A DNA stretch of 31,725 nucleotides from Firmicutes bacterium CAG:95 (GCA_000438155.1 FR902916.1:10649-42373); one strand, 5' to 3'. Counted from the stretch's first letter, positions 13,755 through 22,024 are shown. The notes: a model not told the origin generated them from the sequence alone. Numbers and translations are program-made.

Positions 13755-14616
13755 AAGAAATAAACTCTTCCGCCACGTGCGAAAGCGTATGATTTTTCTT
13801 CCATATGAGTGCATATGAAGCATAAGCGTCCGGATGATCTACCTTCCGCACACAGACATCCTGTTCATGGATCAGTGCCGAAATAGATTCCGGATAAATG
13901 GAAACACCAACTCCATGAAGGCTTAATTCATATGCATTCATCATATGTGCGACACGTCCACGGATCAACGGCGTCTGACCGGACGCATTGAACCACTTGT
14001 CAATTTCTCCTTTTCTGGATTCTCTGGAAGGGATCAGCAGATCATAAGGAAGAAGCTCCTCCGGCCGCACCGGCTTCGTTCCTTCTACATATAGAGGATG
14101 TCCTTTCGGAATCATAGCCACCCATGGCTCTTTATAAACCGGATATACATGAAACTCTTCCGTATTATATGGCGCTGTAATCATGGCAAGCTCACACAGT
14201 CCCTTCGTCACCCGGTTATTCACATCGTCCGTATTTCCGTTCCACAGATTATACTGCACATGAGGATGCTTTTTCTGAAACGCCGCAATCCATTCTGCAA
14301 AAAGACGCGGTCCACATCCTTCTACCGATGCAATGTAAAGGGTTCCCTGCAGCCCTTCCTTCCGCTCCTTTACTTCCTCTTCCGAACGATTTACAAGGTC
14401 AAGTATCTGCGTTGCATACTGTAAAAACAGTTCCCCTTCTTCCGTCAAGGTAACCTTATGCGGTGTCCGCACAAACAAAGATGTACCAAGCTCCGCTTCC
14501 AGATCCTGGATCTGACGGCTGAGCGGCGGCTGCGCAATTGCAAGCTTCTCGGCAGCTCTTGTGAAATTTTTTTCTTCCGCGACGGCTTTAAAATATCTGA
14601 TATGTCGAAGTTCCAT
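13738..14616 (-). CDS. LysR-family transcriptional regulator
   Basis: This 292-aa protein has the LysR winged HTH at 1-60 (MELRHIRYFKAVAEEKNFTRAAEKL, QPPLSRQIQDLEAELG, LFVRTPHKVTLTEEG), a linker helix and a periplasmic-binding-like effector domain (about 92-292). It is 140 bp after the MalY-type gene on the same strand and could regulate the trans-sulfuration operon or a gene outside the window. The effector is unknown. RBS GGAAAGGAAACAAGCCGT. A MET-box-like site lies upstream of the metabolic genes rather than of this gene, and the other LysR protein in the window looks closer to MtaR/MetR. Confidence 0.93.
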   Translation of the reverse strand: MELRHIRYFKAVAEEKNFTRAAEKLAIAQPPLSRQIQDLEAELGTSLFVRTPHKVTLTEEGELFLQYATQILDLVNRSEEEVKERKEGLQGTLYIASVEGCGPRLFAEWIAAFQKKHPHVQYNLWNGNTDDVNNRVTKGLCELAMITAPYNTEEFHVYPVYKEPWVAMIPKGHPLYVEGTKPVRPEELLPYDLLIPSRESRKGEIDKWFNASGQTPLIRGRVAHMMNAYELSLHGVGVSIYPESISALIHEQDVCVRKVDHPDAYASYALIWKKNHTLSHVAEEFISFIQSL

Positions 14617-14756
14617 ACGGCTTGTTTCCTTTCCGGCTTTTGTTCCCTTTTCAGATAACAGAATAATTATCGCATGTCAGGATAGCCTGCCTGAGCTGCG
14701 TCGTCCGTTCCATGAGCCTTGCTCCGGCCTCACGTTCTACTCTTTTAGCCGGTCTT

Positions 14757-15932
14757 TTATAAAATCTCCCGGATCCGTTCCAGACACTCTGTGAGAATGG
14801 CTCTTGGAGCCGCCACATTGATGCGTTGGAAGCCCGCTCCTGTACCGCCGAAAATCTTTCCGCTGTCAAGCCACAGCTTTGCCTCATAAATGATCCTGTG
14901 ATCCAGCTCCTCTGGACCAAGTCCACATCCCCGGAAATCCAGCCATAGAAGATATGTACCCTCTCCGTCAATTACCGTTACTCCCGGAAGGTTCTCTTTC
15001 ACATATTCTTTCACATAACGAATATTTTCTCCAACGTAAGACATCATCTGTTCATACCATTTATCTCCCTGCCCGTAGGCTGCTTTGGCTGCCACAAGTC
15101 CCAACACGCTTAACTGACTGATTCCTGCTGCATCCACCTCATGACGGAATCGCTGTCTCAGCTCCCGGTTCGGAATGAAAATATTGGAAATCAGCATACT
15201 GGCAAGATTGAACGTCTTACTTGGTGAGGTACAGATTACGGAAATCTCCTCATATTCCTTCTTCACAGAGGCAAACACCGTATGCTCTCCCTGAAATACA
15301 AAATCATTGTGGATTTCATCACTTACCACCTTCACGCCATGCTTCACACACAAATCTCCCATGGCAGTCAGTTCTTCCTTCGTAAACACCCGGCCCGTCG
15401 GATTATGCGGACTGCACAAAAGGAACAGCTTCACATGATATTCCACGATTTTCTTTTCAAAGTCTGCAAGATCGATATGATACCGGTTATCCTCTCCTAA
15501 ATACAGGTCATTGCTTACAACGACTCTTCCGTTGTCCCGGATCACCTCGGAAAACGGATAATATACCGGCTGCTGGATCAGGACACTGTCACCTTTTTCT
15601 GTAAAAGCCTTTACTGCCATGGCAAGTGCAAAGACTACTCCCGGCGTTTTAATGAGCCATTCGGGACGGATCTCCCAATTATGGTGTCTTTGCATCCATC
15701 CGGCAACTTCCTTAAAGTACTCCTCTCCGGATTCACTGTAACCGAAAATTCCATGCTTCGTCCGTTCGATCACGGCATCCTCCACATAAGAAGTCGTCTT
15801 AAAGTCCATATCGGCCACCCAGAGCGGCAATACATCCTCCGGCATTCCTCTCCTTACCGCAAAATCATATTTTAAACAATCGGTTCCTCTCCGATTAACG
15901 ATCTCATCAAAATTTAAATTTCTCTCCGGCAT
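14757..15932 (-). CDS. MalY/PatB-type aminotransferase-fold C-S lyase (cystathionine beta-lyase)
   Basis: This 391-aa PLP enzyme of fold type I, MalY/PatB branch, contains LPLWVADMDF (36-45), Y65-containing GIFGYSE, SPHNPTGRVF (174-183), SDEIHNDF (204-211) and the PLP lysine in TSPSKTFNLA (K239). Family members cleave cystathionine to homocysteine, pyruvate and ammonia. RBS AAAGGATGAATCTGT. It lies 61 bp downstream of the gamma-synthase-type gene, so together they could carry cysteine to homocysteine; a cysteine desulfhydrase role (PatB-like) is the main alternative. Confidence 0.88.
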   Translation of the reverse strand: MPERNLNFDEIVNRRGTDCLKYDFAVRRGMPEDVLPLWVADMDFKTTSYVEDAVIERTKHGIFGYSESGEEYFKEVAGWMQRHHNWEIRPEWLIKTPGVVFALAMAVKAFTEKGDSVLIQQPVYYPFSEVIRDNGRVVVSNDLYLGEDNRYHIDLADFEKKIVEYHVKLFLLCSPHNPTGRVFTKEELTAMGDLCVKHGVKVVSDEIHNDFVFQGEHTVFASVKKEYEEISVICTSPSKTFNLASMLISNIFIPNRELRQRFRHEVDAAGISQLSVLGLVAAKAAYGQGDKWYEQMMSYVGENIRYVKEYVKENLPGVTVIDGEGTYLLWLDFRGCGLGPEELDHRIIYEAKLWLDSGKIFGGTGAGFQRINVAAPRAILTECLERIREIL

Positions 15933-15993
15933 ACAGATTCATCCTTTCCGTAAATGCTGTTATTCATCCAACTCGTGATCATGATCTCCAATA

Positions 15994-17145
15994 CTATTGT
16001 AAGGATGCAAACACCTCAGACAATTCCCCCAACAGATCCTCAATATCCTCAATTCCGGTGGACAGCCGGAGTGTACAGGGTGTGATTCCGTTCTTTAAAC
16101 GTACCTCCTCCGGCACGTCGGCATGTGTCTGTGTCGTCGGATAGGTAATTAAGGTTTCTACGCCGCCAAGGCTCTCCGCAAATTTAATCATCCGGACCTG
16201 TTTCAGAATCTGTAAGGCATGCTCCTTCGAATCCACCCGGAAGGTAATCATGGATCCAAAGCCTCTTGCCTGCTTCTTCATAATTTCATATCCCGGATGC
16301 TCCGGCAGGCCAGGATAATAAACCTTTTGGACAATACTCTGTGTCTTTAACCATTCTGCGATTCTGATGGCATTTTCCTGTGATCGTTCCATACGGATTC
16401 CAAGCGTTTTCATGCCGCGCAGGATCAGCCAGCAGTCAAAGGGTGCCAGCCCCGCACCCGTTGTTTTAATTAAGAACCGCAGTCTGTCCCTGACCTCTTC
16501 GTTATTGGTCACCAGAAAGCCTGCCAGTGTATCGTTATGTCCGCCAAGGAACTTGGTTCCGCTATGAACCACAATATCTGCTCCCAGCTTTAACGGATTC
16601 TGGAAATATGGTGATAAAAAAGTATTATCCACAATCAGTAATAAACCATGCTTCTTTGCAATCTCCGCGATGGCTGCAATATCCGAAACATTCATCATCG
16701 GATTGGTCGGTGTCTCAATATAGATTGCCTTCGTATTATCCTGAATGGCACCTTCAATATCATCTTTCGCACAGTTTAAATGAGTAAATTCATAGTTGTT
16801 CTTTTTATTCACATGGTCAAACAACCGGATGCTTCCACCATATAAGTCAGCTTCGACAATCAGATGATCCCCCGGCCTGAACAGCTCCATCAGCAGGGTA
16901 ATCGCTGCCATTCCGGTAGAAAGTGCAAAGGCATCAATTCCGCTCTCAAGACCCGCTATCATCTTTTCCAGATGCTCCCTTGTGGGATTCTGAAGTCTGC
17001 TGTAATCATATCCGGTGCTCTGTCCTGCCTGTGGATGCTCATAGGTTGCCGTCTGATAAATGGGGTAACTGATTGCCCCATAGTGTTCCAATTTTCCTTC
17101 GGTCTCCTCCAGATGGAGACATCGTGTGTTTAGTCCTCTTTCCAT
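15994..17145 (-). CDS. Cys/Met metabolism PLP enzyme (cystathionine gamma-synthase/lyase type)
   Basis: This 383-aa member of the trans-sulfuration family contains YPIYQTATYEHP (27-38), YDYSRLQNPTR (46-56), STGMAAI, ETPTNPMM (144-151), VDNTFLSPYFQNPL and the PLP lysine in HSGTKFLGGHND (K198). The overall type fits cystathionine gamma-synthase (MetI-like) or gamma-lyase; sequence alone does not separate synthesis from cleavage. Position ahead of a MalY-type beta-lyase and behind a MET-box-like operator favours a methionine-synthesis role. RBS GGGAGGCAGGACAC. The predicted leader is about 115 nt. Confidence 0.9.
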   Translation of the reverse strand: MERGLNTRCLHLEETEGKLEHYGAISYPIYQTATYEHPQAGQSTGYDYSRLQNPTREHLEKMIAGLESGIDAFALSTGMAAITLLMELFRPGDHLIVEADLYGGSIRLFDHVNKKNNYEFTHLNCAKDDIEGAIQDNTKAIYIETPTNPMMNVSDIAAIAEIAKKHGLLLIVDNTFLSPYFQNPLKLGADIVVHSGTKFLGGHNDTLAGFLVTNNEEVRDRLRFLIKTTGAGLAPFDCWLILRGMKTLGIRMERSQENAIRIAEWLKTQSIVQKVYYPGLPEHPGYEIMKKQARGFGSMITFRVDSKEHALQILKQVRMIKFAESLGGVETLITYPTTQTHADVPEEVRLKNGITPCTLRLSTGIEDIEDLLGELSEVFASLQ

Positions 17146-17266
17146 GTGTCCTGCCTCCCGATGTGCTTTCTTTTGCTCATATGGTCACTTTACCATGTAC
17201 AAAATATGAGTATCAAGAATAAATTTTGCCACTCATTGATGTATCTGAATAGCTATGTTTAACTGT

Positions 17267-17295
17267 AACATAATCATTTATTGCTGTATAGTTTA
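17267..17295 (-). promoter_or_regulatory. Candidate promoter of the trans-sulfuration operon
   Basis: TATGTT (complement of 17267-17272) with a poor -35, TAAACT (17290-17295), at 17-bp spacing, typical of an activator-dependent promoter. The MET-box-like palindrome centre is 49 bp upstream of the -10, the same distance as at metN. A stronger-looking TTGATA/TAAAGT pair at 17187-17216 (18-bp spacing) is an alternative. Confidence 0.35.
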
Positions 17296-17312
17296 TATCT
17301 TTTATTACAGGT

Positions 17313-17329
17313 TATAGATTGAATCTATA
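17313..17329. promoter_or_regulatory. MET-box-like LysR operator, site 1
   Basis: TATAGATTGAATCTATA has perfect 8-bp arms around a central base and contains T-N11-A. It differs at one base from the site at 25701-25717. It resembles the streptococcal MtaR/MetR box that I recall as TATAGTTT-S-AAACTATA. A weaker related sequence, TATAGTTTATATCTTTT, lies at 17287-17303, where half of the MET-box is intact. Confidence 0.6.
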
Positions 17330-17382
17330 TCTCATTCATACCTATTCGGTTTGCTGAAGCATTTTATCATGTTACTTATTAC

Positions 17383-17515
17383 GTAACTGTTCAGTACCTT
17401 CACAGTTACGATGCAAAATCCATTCCAAATCGGCTTCGCCGATGGGGTTTTGCATTACTGAATCATTTTCTTACGGTCTCAGCAGTAAATGCTTCGACCT
17501 GTACTGAATAGTTAC
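17383..17515. mobile_element. 133-bp MITE-like element with 8-bp target duplication
   Basis: Ends are GTAACTGTTCAGTAC (17383-17397) and GTACTGAATAGTTAC (17501-17515), inverted repeats matching at 14 of 15. Both sides carry the same 8-mer CTTATTAC (17375-17382 and 17516-17523), a perfect target duplication. Inside is a hairpin (CAAAATCCATT..AAATCGGC-TTC-GCCGAT..). There is no coding capacity, so mobility would need a transposase elsewhere. Diverged copies: 12997-13068, 13253-13340 and perhaps 21969-22004. The left side of the next gene's stop codon comes from this element. Confidence 0.8.
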
Positions 17516-17943
17516 CTTATTACAATATATGATATGGAAACAATCCGCTCCATGGAAATTCCAATTCCACTGTCCATCCGGACGACATGCTCCACTTCAT
17601 CGATCTTCTTCACCGTGCCGGTATCGGTAAGATAAGCGCCTCCGCTCTTCCTTGCATCGGGCTGAAAGTAAGTAATGGTTACCTGCCATCTTTCGGACAG
17701 ATGCTGTGCAATTTCGGAAAGCTGCTCATTGATCTTTGCTACCGCAGTCTCATCCAGGGTGATCTCCTCATCGGTAAGTCTCTGCGTTTCTTCAATCGCC
17801 GCCTCGTAACCGGTAAGCGCCGCAAACGGTGAAAACTGTGCTGCCCGGTCATGAAGGGACATCTTCTCCCGCTCGGTGGACTGATGGTGCGGCAGGTCAA
17901 GGAGATCGTCATACCGGTGTTTATCCTCATAATATTCGCTCAT
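17512..17943 (-). CDS. YolD-like protein, C-terminus altered by MITE insertion
   Basis: This 143-aa protein contains YDDLLDLPHHQS and MSLHDRAAQFSPFAALTGYEAAI, the YolD-like signature of Firmicutes, then a helical stretch and a beta-rich end (VTITYFQPDARKSGGAYLTDTGTVKKID). YolD-like genes commonly sit beside Y-family polymerases and are thought to act with them in SOS mutagenesis. The start overlaps the polymerase stop (ATGA, 17940-17943), implying translational coupling. The stop codon and the last base of codon 143 belong to the terminal repeat of the MITE. Without the insert the frame would continue about 15 further residues. Confidence 0.88.
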   Translation of the reverse strand: MSEYYEDKHRYDDLLDLPHHQSTEREKMSLHDRAAQFSPFAALTGYEAAIEETQRLTDEEITLDETAVAKINEQLSEIAQHLSERWQVTITYFQPDARKSGGAYLTDTGTVKKIDEVEHVVRMDSGIGISMERIVSISYIVIR

Positions 17944-19463
17944 GCCTTATGACCTCCGATCTGCTTATTTCTCTCCCTGGTCATGGCTCCCTCTTCGAGA
18001 TTCATTCCCTTCAGAACCGCGTTTTTACCAAATTTCTTCTGAAGATCCAGAATCGCATGCTGGATCCGCTTCTCCTTTTGAAGCTCCGTCTGTTCCTGTT
18101 CCTTTTCCTTCTTAAGTGCTTCATAATCGGTAAAGAGATCCATCTGCTCAAAGACTTCCTTTTCCTTCGCTTCTCCCTCCGGAATCACTCTTGAAGCCAC
18201 AACATAGATTCTGCGTACCAGCAGATCCGGATTGATAATCCGGTCATACAAATCCTCTACCGCCTTCATAATCATTCTGGTCGAAGAGGTATATTCCGGC
18301 AGGTTCGCTGTTCCATGCGCATGCTTCGGCACCTTTCTTCCATAACGGTCAGTTGTGACCTCTCCATGGAACTTATTCCGGATAGCCGGATCGGTCAGAT
18401 TGTCAATATCATAGCCGATGGTAAGCACCATCTGGTCGGTGACAAGTCCCTTATCCACCAGATCAAGTACCAGCAGATCTGTCATTTCCTTCACGATGAG
18501 CTTCGCCTTTTCTGCCGTGTAGGCACATTGCAGCACCTGCCCGGAGCCCACGCTGTTCTTCTCCGGCTTATATGCCTTAATCTGTGCAATGGTAGTTGGC
18601 TCCCATCCCCACGCATGATCAATTAACAGCTCTGCATTGATTCCAAATAACCGGTACAGCAGGGCTTCGTTATAATATTCATTCGGCCTTCCAACCGAAC
18701 ACCGCGCCACATCGCCCATGGTATACAGTCCATTCTCATTGAGCTTCCTCGCATACCCGGGGCCAACCCTCCAAAAGTCCGTAAGCGGTACATGATTCCA
18801 AAGCTGCTCCCTATAAGAACGCTCATCAAGCTGCGCAATCCGGACACCGTCTTTGTCTGCCGGAATCTTCTTTGCCACAATATCCATTGCGACCTTACAT
18901 AAGTACAGGTTCGTTCCGATTCCTGCCGTTGCTACGATACCGGTCTCCTCCATTACATTCCGGATCATCCGCAGCGCCAGGTCACGGGCGCTCATCTGAT
19001 AGGCCTTTAAGTATGCGGTCGCATCGATAAATACCTCGTCCACGGAATAGACGTGTACATCCTCCGGTGCCACGTATTTCAGATAAATATCATAAATCTG
19101 CGTGCTGTATTTCATATAATATGACATTCTGGGAACTGCCGTGATATAGGATACCTCAAGTCCCGGATCCGCTGCAAGTGCTATGGCATTGGAAGATGCT
19201 CCATGAAAGGTTCTTCCGGGTGCATGCCTCTTCCGTTCCAGGTTGACCTCCCGGATGCGCTGAACCACTTCAAATAATCTCGCCCTTCCCGGGATGCCAT
19301 AACGTTTAAGCGAGGGCGATACCGCAAGGCAGATCGTCTTCTCCGTCCTCCCGGGGTCTGCCACCACAAGATTCGTTGTAAGCGGATCAAGCCCCCGCTC
19401 CTTACATTCCACGGAGGCATAAAAGGATTTCAGATCAATTGCAATATAAATTTTATCTTCCAT
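17940..19463 (-). CDS. Y-family DNA polymerase (UmuC/UvrX-like)
   Basis: This 507-aa Y-family polymerase has catalytic acidic residues in IAIDLKSFYASVEC (D10) and YSVDEVFIDAT (D142, E143), with a bulky F14/Y15 pair as steric gate. The palm/finger/thumb region reaches about 240 and includes ATAGIGTNLYLCKVAMD and a helix-hairpin-helix at WRVGPGYARKLNENGL. A little-finger domain and a long charged C-terminal tail (about 440-507; KEKEQEQTELQKEK) follow. It performs translesion synthesis. The promoter carries a consensus SOS box, so LexA control is likely. It forms an operon with the YolD-like gene. Confidence 0.93.
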   Translation of the reverse strand: MEDKIYIAIDLKSFYASVECKERGLDPLTTNLVVADPGRTEKTICLAVSPSLKRYGIPGRARLFEVVQRIREVNLERKRHAPGRTFHGASSNAIALAADPGLEVSYITAVPRMSYYMKYSTQIYDIYLKYVAPEDVHVYSVDEVFIDATAYLKAYQMSARDLALRMIRNVMEETGIVATAGIGTNLYLCKVAMDIVAKKIPADKDGVRIAQLDERSYREQLWNHVPLTDFWRVGPGYARKLNENGLYTMGDVARCSVGRPNEYYNEALLYRLFGINAELLIDHAWGWEPTTIAQIKAYKPEKNSVGSGQVLQCAYTAEKAKLIVKEMTDLLVLDLVDKGLVTDQMVLTIGYDIDNLTDPAIRNKFHGEVTTDRYGRKVPKHAHGTANLPEYTSSTRMIMKAVEDLYDRIINPDLLVRRIYVVASRVIPEGEAKEKEVFEQMDLFTDYEALKKEKEQEQTELQKEKRIQHAILDLQKKFGKNAVLKGMNLEEGAMTRERNKQIGGHKA

Positions 19464-19503
19464 TTAAAACCTCCCTGTTTTTATTTTCTCATCTTCAGCG
19501 AGT

Positions 19504-19533
19504 AGTATACCATAATAACAAAGACAGGAACAA
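19504..19533 (-). promoter_or_regulatory. Promoter of the Y-family polymerase operon
   Basis: TATACT (complement of 19504-19509) with TTGTTC (19528-19533) 18 bp upstream as -35. The -35 lies inside the SOS box, so LexA binding would block polymerase. Confidence 0.6.
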
Positions 19534-19559
19534 GTGTTCTTTTTCAACATCTGTTCCTG
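19525..19559. promoter_or_regulatory. Two SOS (LexA) boxes that also form a terminator-like hairpin
   Basis: GAACAAGTGTTC (19528-19539) is a perfect GAAC-N4-GTTC box and CAACATCTGTTC (19545-19556) has one arm mismatch; centres are 17 bp apart. The two boxes are also inverted copies. CAGGAACAGATGTT and AACACTTGTTCCTG can pair in RNA as a 14-bp stem with one mismatch and a 7-nt loop, followed by TCTTTGTTATT. This hairpin lies just after the nucleoside hydrolase stop and could end that transcript. Confidence 0.75.
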
Positions 19560-19570
19560 CCTCTTCTTTT

Positions 19571-19597
19571 TTATGAATATTGCATTTATGAATATTG
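19571..19597. repeat. 15-bp tandem duplication at a stop codon
   Basis: TTATGAATATTG occurs at 19571-19582 and 19586-19597. On the minus strand this gives CAATATTCATAA twice, so the nucleoside hydrolase gene has two in-frame TAA codons five codons apart. Confidence 0.7.
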
Positions 19598-20476
19598 TAA
19601 TTGAAGTTTGTTTATGAAATCCTCTAGCACATAACGGGAATCCACATCTGAGTAAACCCGGATCAGCGGGCTGTCCTCTCTGGGTACACTGGAAGTATCC
19701 TCACCTACCCATGGTGCCTTTGTCTCTGCATAATGTCCACACTCCGGATTCAGCGTTACCGCTACTGATGGAGAATCTCCAAGCGACCAGCTTTCTCCCT
19801 GTGTCCATGCAGCCTCATCCGTCATATTATAGGAAACCATGTTTTCAAAAAGATGTCTCCCTATCTCCCCATACGGATAAATCCGGTTCTGGATCTCTGC
19901 AAGTCCGATATGCATTGTTGTATAAACATAAGATGGAATCAGCCAGATCCGGGCTCCGCTCTGCAGAACTTCATTTGCTGCCTTTACATCATTTCCTGCA
20001 TTAAATTCCCGGAAGGGAACTGTTCCATAACGGGTTCCATGCGTTCCAATCCAGACAACTGTAACCCTTTTTATGATTTCCGGACATTTACGGAACGCAG
20101 CTGCCACATTCGTAATTGCGCCCATTGCAAGAATATAGAGTGGGTGATTTTCTTCTTTCAGTGCCTGCTCAATGATAAATTCTACCGCTTGGGAATTTCC
20201 GGAAGCCTGTTCATCCAGTGCTCCTTCCTCCCCTAGGAAGATCGGAACGTTCATTCCCATTGCCACTGTAATTGTCCTGATTTCTTCAAAGCTTCTTTGT
20301 ACGGAATCCGTTTTAGCAAAGTGCTCTGCCGTGATCCCTTCCACAATCAGTTTCGGACTCAGTAATGCATGCGCAATGGCAAAAGGGTCATCTGCCTCAC
20401 ATGCAGCATCCGTATCCACAATAACACGGATTTTCTTTTCATCCCTGACTTCAAATTTGAATGCTTTCTTCATCAT
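19586..20476 (-). CDS. Divergent nucleoside hydrolase (IUNH-like)
   Basis: This 296-aa protein has the nucleoside hydrolase fold cues: RVIVDTDAACEADDPFAIAHAL (18-39) replaces the classical DTDPGxDDAxA, with the Asp cluster kept but a two-residue-longer Ala-Cys-Glu-Ala segment. Next come LYILAMGAITNVAAAF and EFNAGNDVKAA, and a late Asp in GDSPSVAVTL. Such enzymes split ribonucleosides (or related glycosides) into base and sugar in salvage. The altered first motif suggests a distant subfamily and possibly another substrate. RBS GGAGG with 9-nt spacing; a second Met follows at once. No operon partner on the same strand. Confidence 0.8.
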   Translation of the reverse strand: MMKKAFKFEVRDEKKIRVIVDTDAACEADDPFAIAHALLSPKLIVEGITAEHFAKTDSVQRSFEEIRTITVAMGMNVPIFLGEEGALDEQASGNSQAVEFIIEQALKEENHPLYILAMGAITNVAAAFRKCPEIIKRVTVVWIGTHGTRYGTVPFREFNAGNDVKAANEVLQSGARIWLIPSYVYTTMHIGLAEIQNRIYPYGEIGRHLFENMVSYNMTDEAAWTQGESWSLGDSPSVAVTLNPECGHYAETKAPWVGEDTSSVPREDSPLIRVYSDVDSRYVLEDFINKLQLQYS

Positions 20477-20561
20477 TTTCTGTTTCCTCCGTTATTTCAT
20501 ATGCCCTGGAGCATTGCCATACAAGGCTGCTTTTGTCCCCTGTGTGCTTTAATCTCTTCTC

Positions 20562-20591
20562 AGTATATACCTCTTCATATTATATCTGCAA
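20562..20591 (-). promoter_or_regulatory. Promoter of the nucleoside hydrolase gene
   Basis: TTGCAG (complement of 20586-20591) and TATACT (20562-20567), 18-bp spacing. The leader is about 80 nt. A second TATAAT (complement of 20580-20585 region) lies within the spacer and could serve an alternative start. Confidence 0.45.
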
Positions 20592-20633
20592 TCCCTTTTC
20601 TACTGCATTGACGATTCCTGTTTCAGCATGGAT

Positions 20634-20677
20634 TCATTAAATAACCCGGCGGATCACTTTCTCATATGCATGGCAAC
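20634..20677 (-). repeat. 44-nt dispersed hairpin element, copy 3
   Basis: Minus strand: GTTGCCATGCATATGAG, then AAGTGATCC-GCC-GGGTTATTT, which folds with G-T pairs. Compared with copy 1 (3833-3876), differences in the first 38 nt are transitions only. It abuts the T-run of the terminator at 20678-20714. Confidence 0.6.
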
Positions 20678-20714
20678 AAAAAAGAACACCCATAACTATA
20701 TAAGTCATAGGTGT
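20678..20714 (-). terminator. Terminator of the metN-metI-dehydrogenase-metQ-aminotransferase operon
   Basis: ACACCTATGAC pairs with GTTATGGGTGT (11 bp with wobbles) around TTATATA, followed by TCTTTTTTG. It lies about 65 nt past the aminotransferase stop. Confidence 0.85.
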
Positions 20715-20779
20715 CTATCCGTGTAACAAGCCTTATATCTGATTCGATTCATACGAAAGAATCATCTGAAATGATTCAT

Positions 20780-21949
20780 TTACTTTTGATATGGCATCTT
20801 CTTCCGGATATCGGCAAGACGGTTCAAAGCCTCATAAAGCGTCTCATCCTTCTTTGCGAAGTGCAGGCGGATGAGGTGATTGACCGGTTCCCTGAAAAAG
20901 CTCGATCCCGGTACTGCCCCGACACCGACAAGCCTTGCCAGATCCTCACAGAATACCTGATCGGATTCATAACCAAACTCGGAAATGTCAAGCAGAATAT
21001 AATATGCCCCCCGGGGAACGGTATGTGCAATTCCAATGTCATTAAGTCCCTTTAAAAACAGATCCCGCTTCGCCGTATACTTCTGCTGCAGCTTCTGATA
21101 GTAGCTGTACGGGAACTGCAGTCCCGTAACTGCCGCCTCCTGCAGGGGTGCCGCAGCTCCTACCGTAAGGAAATCATGCACCTTTTTGGCTACATCAATG
21201 ATGTGGGGAGGTGCAATAATATATCCGAGCCGCCAACCGGTGATGGAATAGGTCTTCGAAAGGGAGCTGCAGGAAATTGTTCTCTCCCACATACCCGGCA
21301 GGGATGCAAAGTAAATATGCTTATTGGGCTCATACACAATATGCTCATACACCTCATCGGTAATCACATAAGTATCGTACTTCTGTGCAAGGTCAGCAAT
21401 CAGCTTCAGTTCCTCACAGGTGAACACCTTACCACAGGGATTGGACGGATTACACAGGATCAGTGCCTTGGGCTTCTGCTGAAAAGCCGCTTCCAGCTCT
21501 TCCGGATTAAAATGAAATTCCGGCGGATAAAGCGGTACATAAATCGGCTGCGCTCCGGACAGAATCGTATCTGCTCCATAATTTTCATAAAACGGAGAAA
21601 AGATAATGACCTTATCTCCCGGATCCGCTACCGTCATCATAGCGGCCATCATTGCTTCCGTGCTGCCACAGGTAACGACAATCTCTCCGTTCGGGTCAAT
21701 CGTTCTTCCCATGAGCTTTGACTGCTTCCTTGCGAGCGCTTCGCGGAAATTCTGTGCGCCCCAGGTAATGGAATACTGATGGTAATCCTCATGGGAAACT
21801 TCTGCAAGCCGGTCAAGGATCTCCTTGGGCGGCTCAAAGTCCGGAAATCCCTGGGATAGATTCACCGCCCCATACTGGTTTGAAATTCTGGTCATCCGTC
21901 GTATCACGGAATCTGTAAAATGTGCTGTCCGTCCTGATAAATTCTTCAT
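20780..21949 (-). CDS. Class I/II aminotransferase, methionine/aromatic type
   Basis: This 389-aa PLP aminotransferase of fold type I contains NLSQGFPDFEPP (30-41), TCGSTEAM (93-100), CNPSNPCGKVF (166-176), ITDEVYEHIVY (196-206) and the PLP lysine in SSLSKTYSITGWRLGY (K232). The carboxylate-binding Arg is in NHLIRLHFAKKD. The SQGFPDF N-terminus is typical of the kynurenine/methionine aminotransferase (YbdL-like) group, which prefers methionine, aromatic and similar side chains. It is the last gene of an operon with methionine-type ABC transport and a 2-hydroxyacid dehydrogenase, supporting conversion of the imported amino acid to its 2-oxo acid. RBS AAAAAGGAAAGAACATAAA. Confidence 0.9.
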   Translation of the reverse strand: MKNLSGRTAHFTDSVIRRMTRISNQYGAVNLSQGFPDFEPPKEILDRLAEVSHEDYHQYSITWGAQNFREALARKQSKLMGRTIDPNGEIVVTCGSTEAMMAAMMTVADPGDKVIIFSPFYENYGADTILSGAQPIYVPLYPPEFHFNPEELEAAFQQKPKALILCNPSNPCGKVFTCEELKLIADLAQKYDTYVITDEVYEHIVYEPNKHIYFASLPGMWERTISCSSLSKTYSITGWRLGYIIAPPHIIDVAKKVHDFLTVGAAAPLQEAAVTGLQFPYSYYQKLQQKYTAKRDLFLKGLNDIGIAHTVPRGAYYILLDISEFGYESDQVFCEDLARLVGVGAVPGSSFFREPVNHLIRLHFAKKDETLYEALNRLADIRKKMPYQK

Positions 21950-21968
21950 TTTATGTTCTTTCCTTTTT

Positions 21969-22016
21969 GTAACTGTTCAGAGCCATGCAAAATTGCTTTC
22001 AGTTGCCATGCATATG
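21969..22016. repeat. Mixed remnant of the MITE-like and GTTGCCATGCATATG repeats
   Basis: GTAACTGTTCAG (21969-21980) equals the MITE left end, and ATGCAAAAT follows as in the full element. It ends in GTTGCCATGCATATG (22002-22016), the core of the 44-nt element, here in opposite orientation. AACTG and CAGTT ends can pair. It is within the operon between metQ and the aminotransferase gene. Confidence 0.45.
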
Positions 22017-22024
22017 CATCCTGT

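Noticed and set aside
14617..14756. Possible small gene between the LysR and MalY-type genes
   Set aside because: The frame is a shadow of the MalY end; only unclear promoter-like sequence (CTGACA...) was seen.
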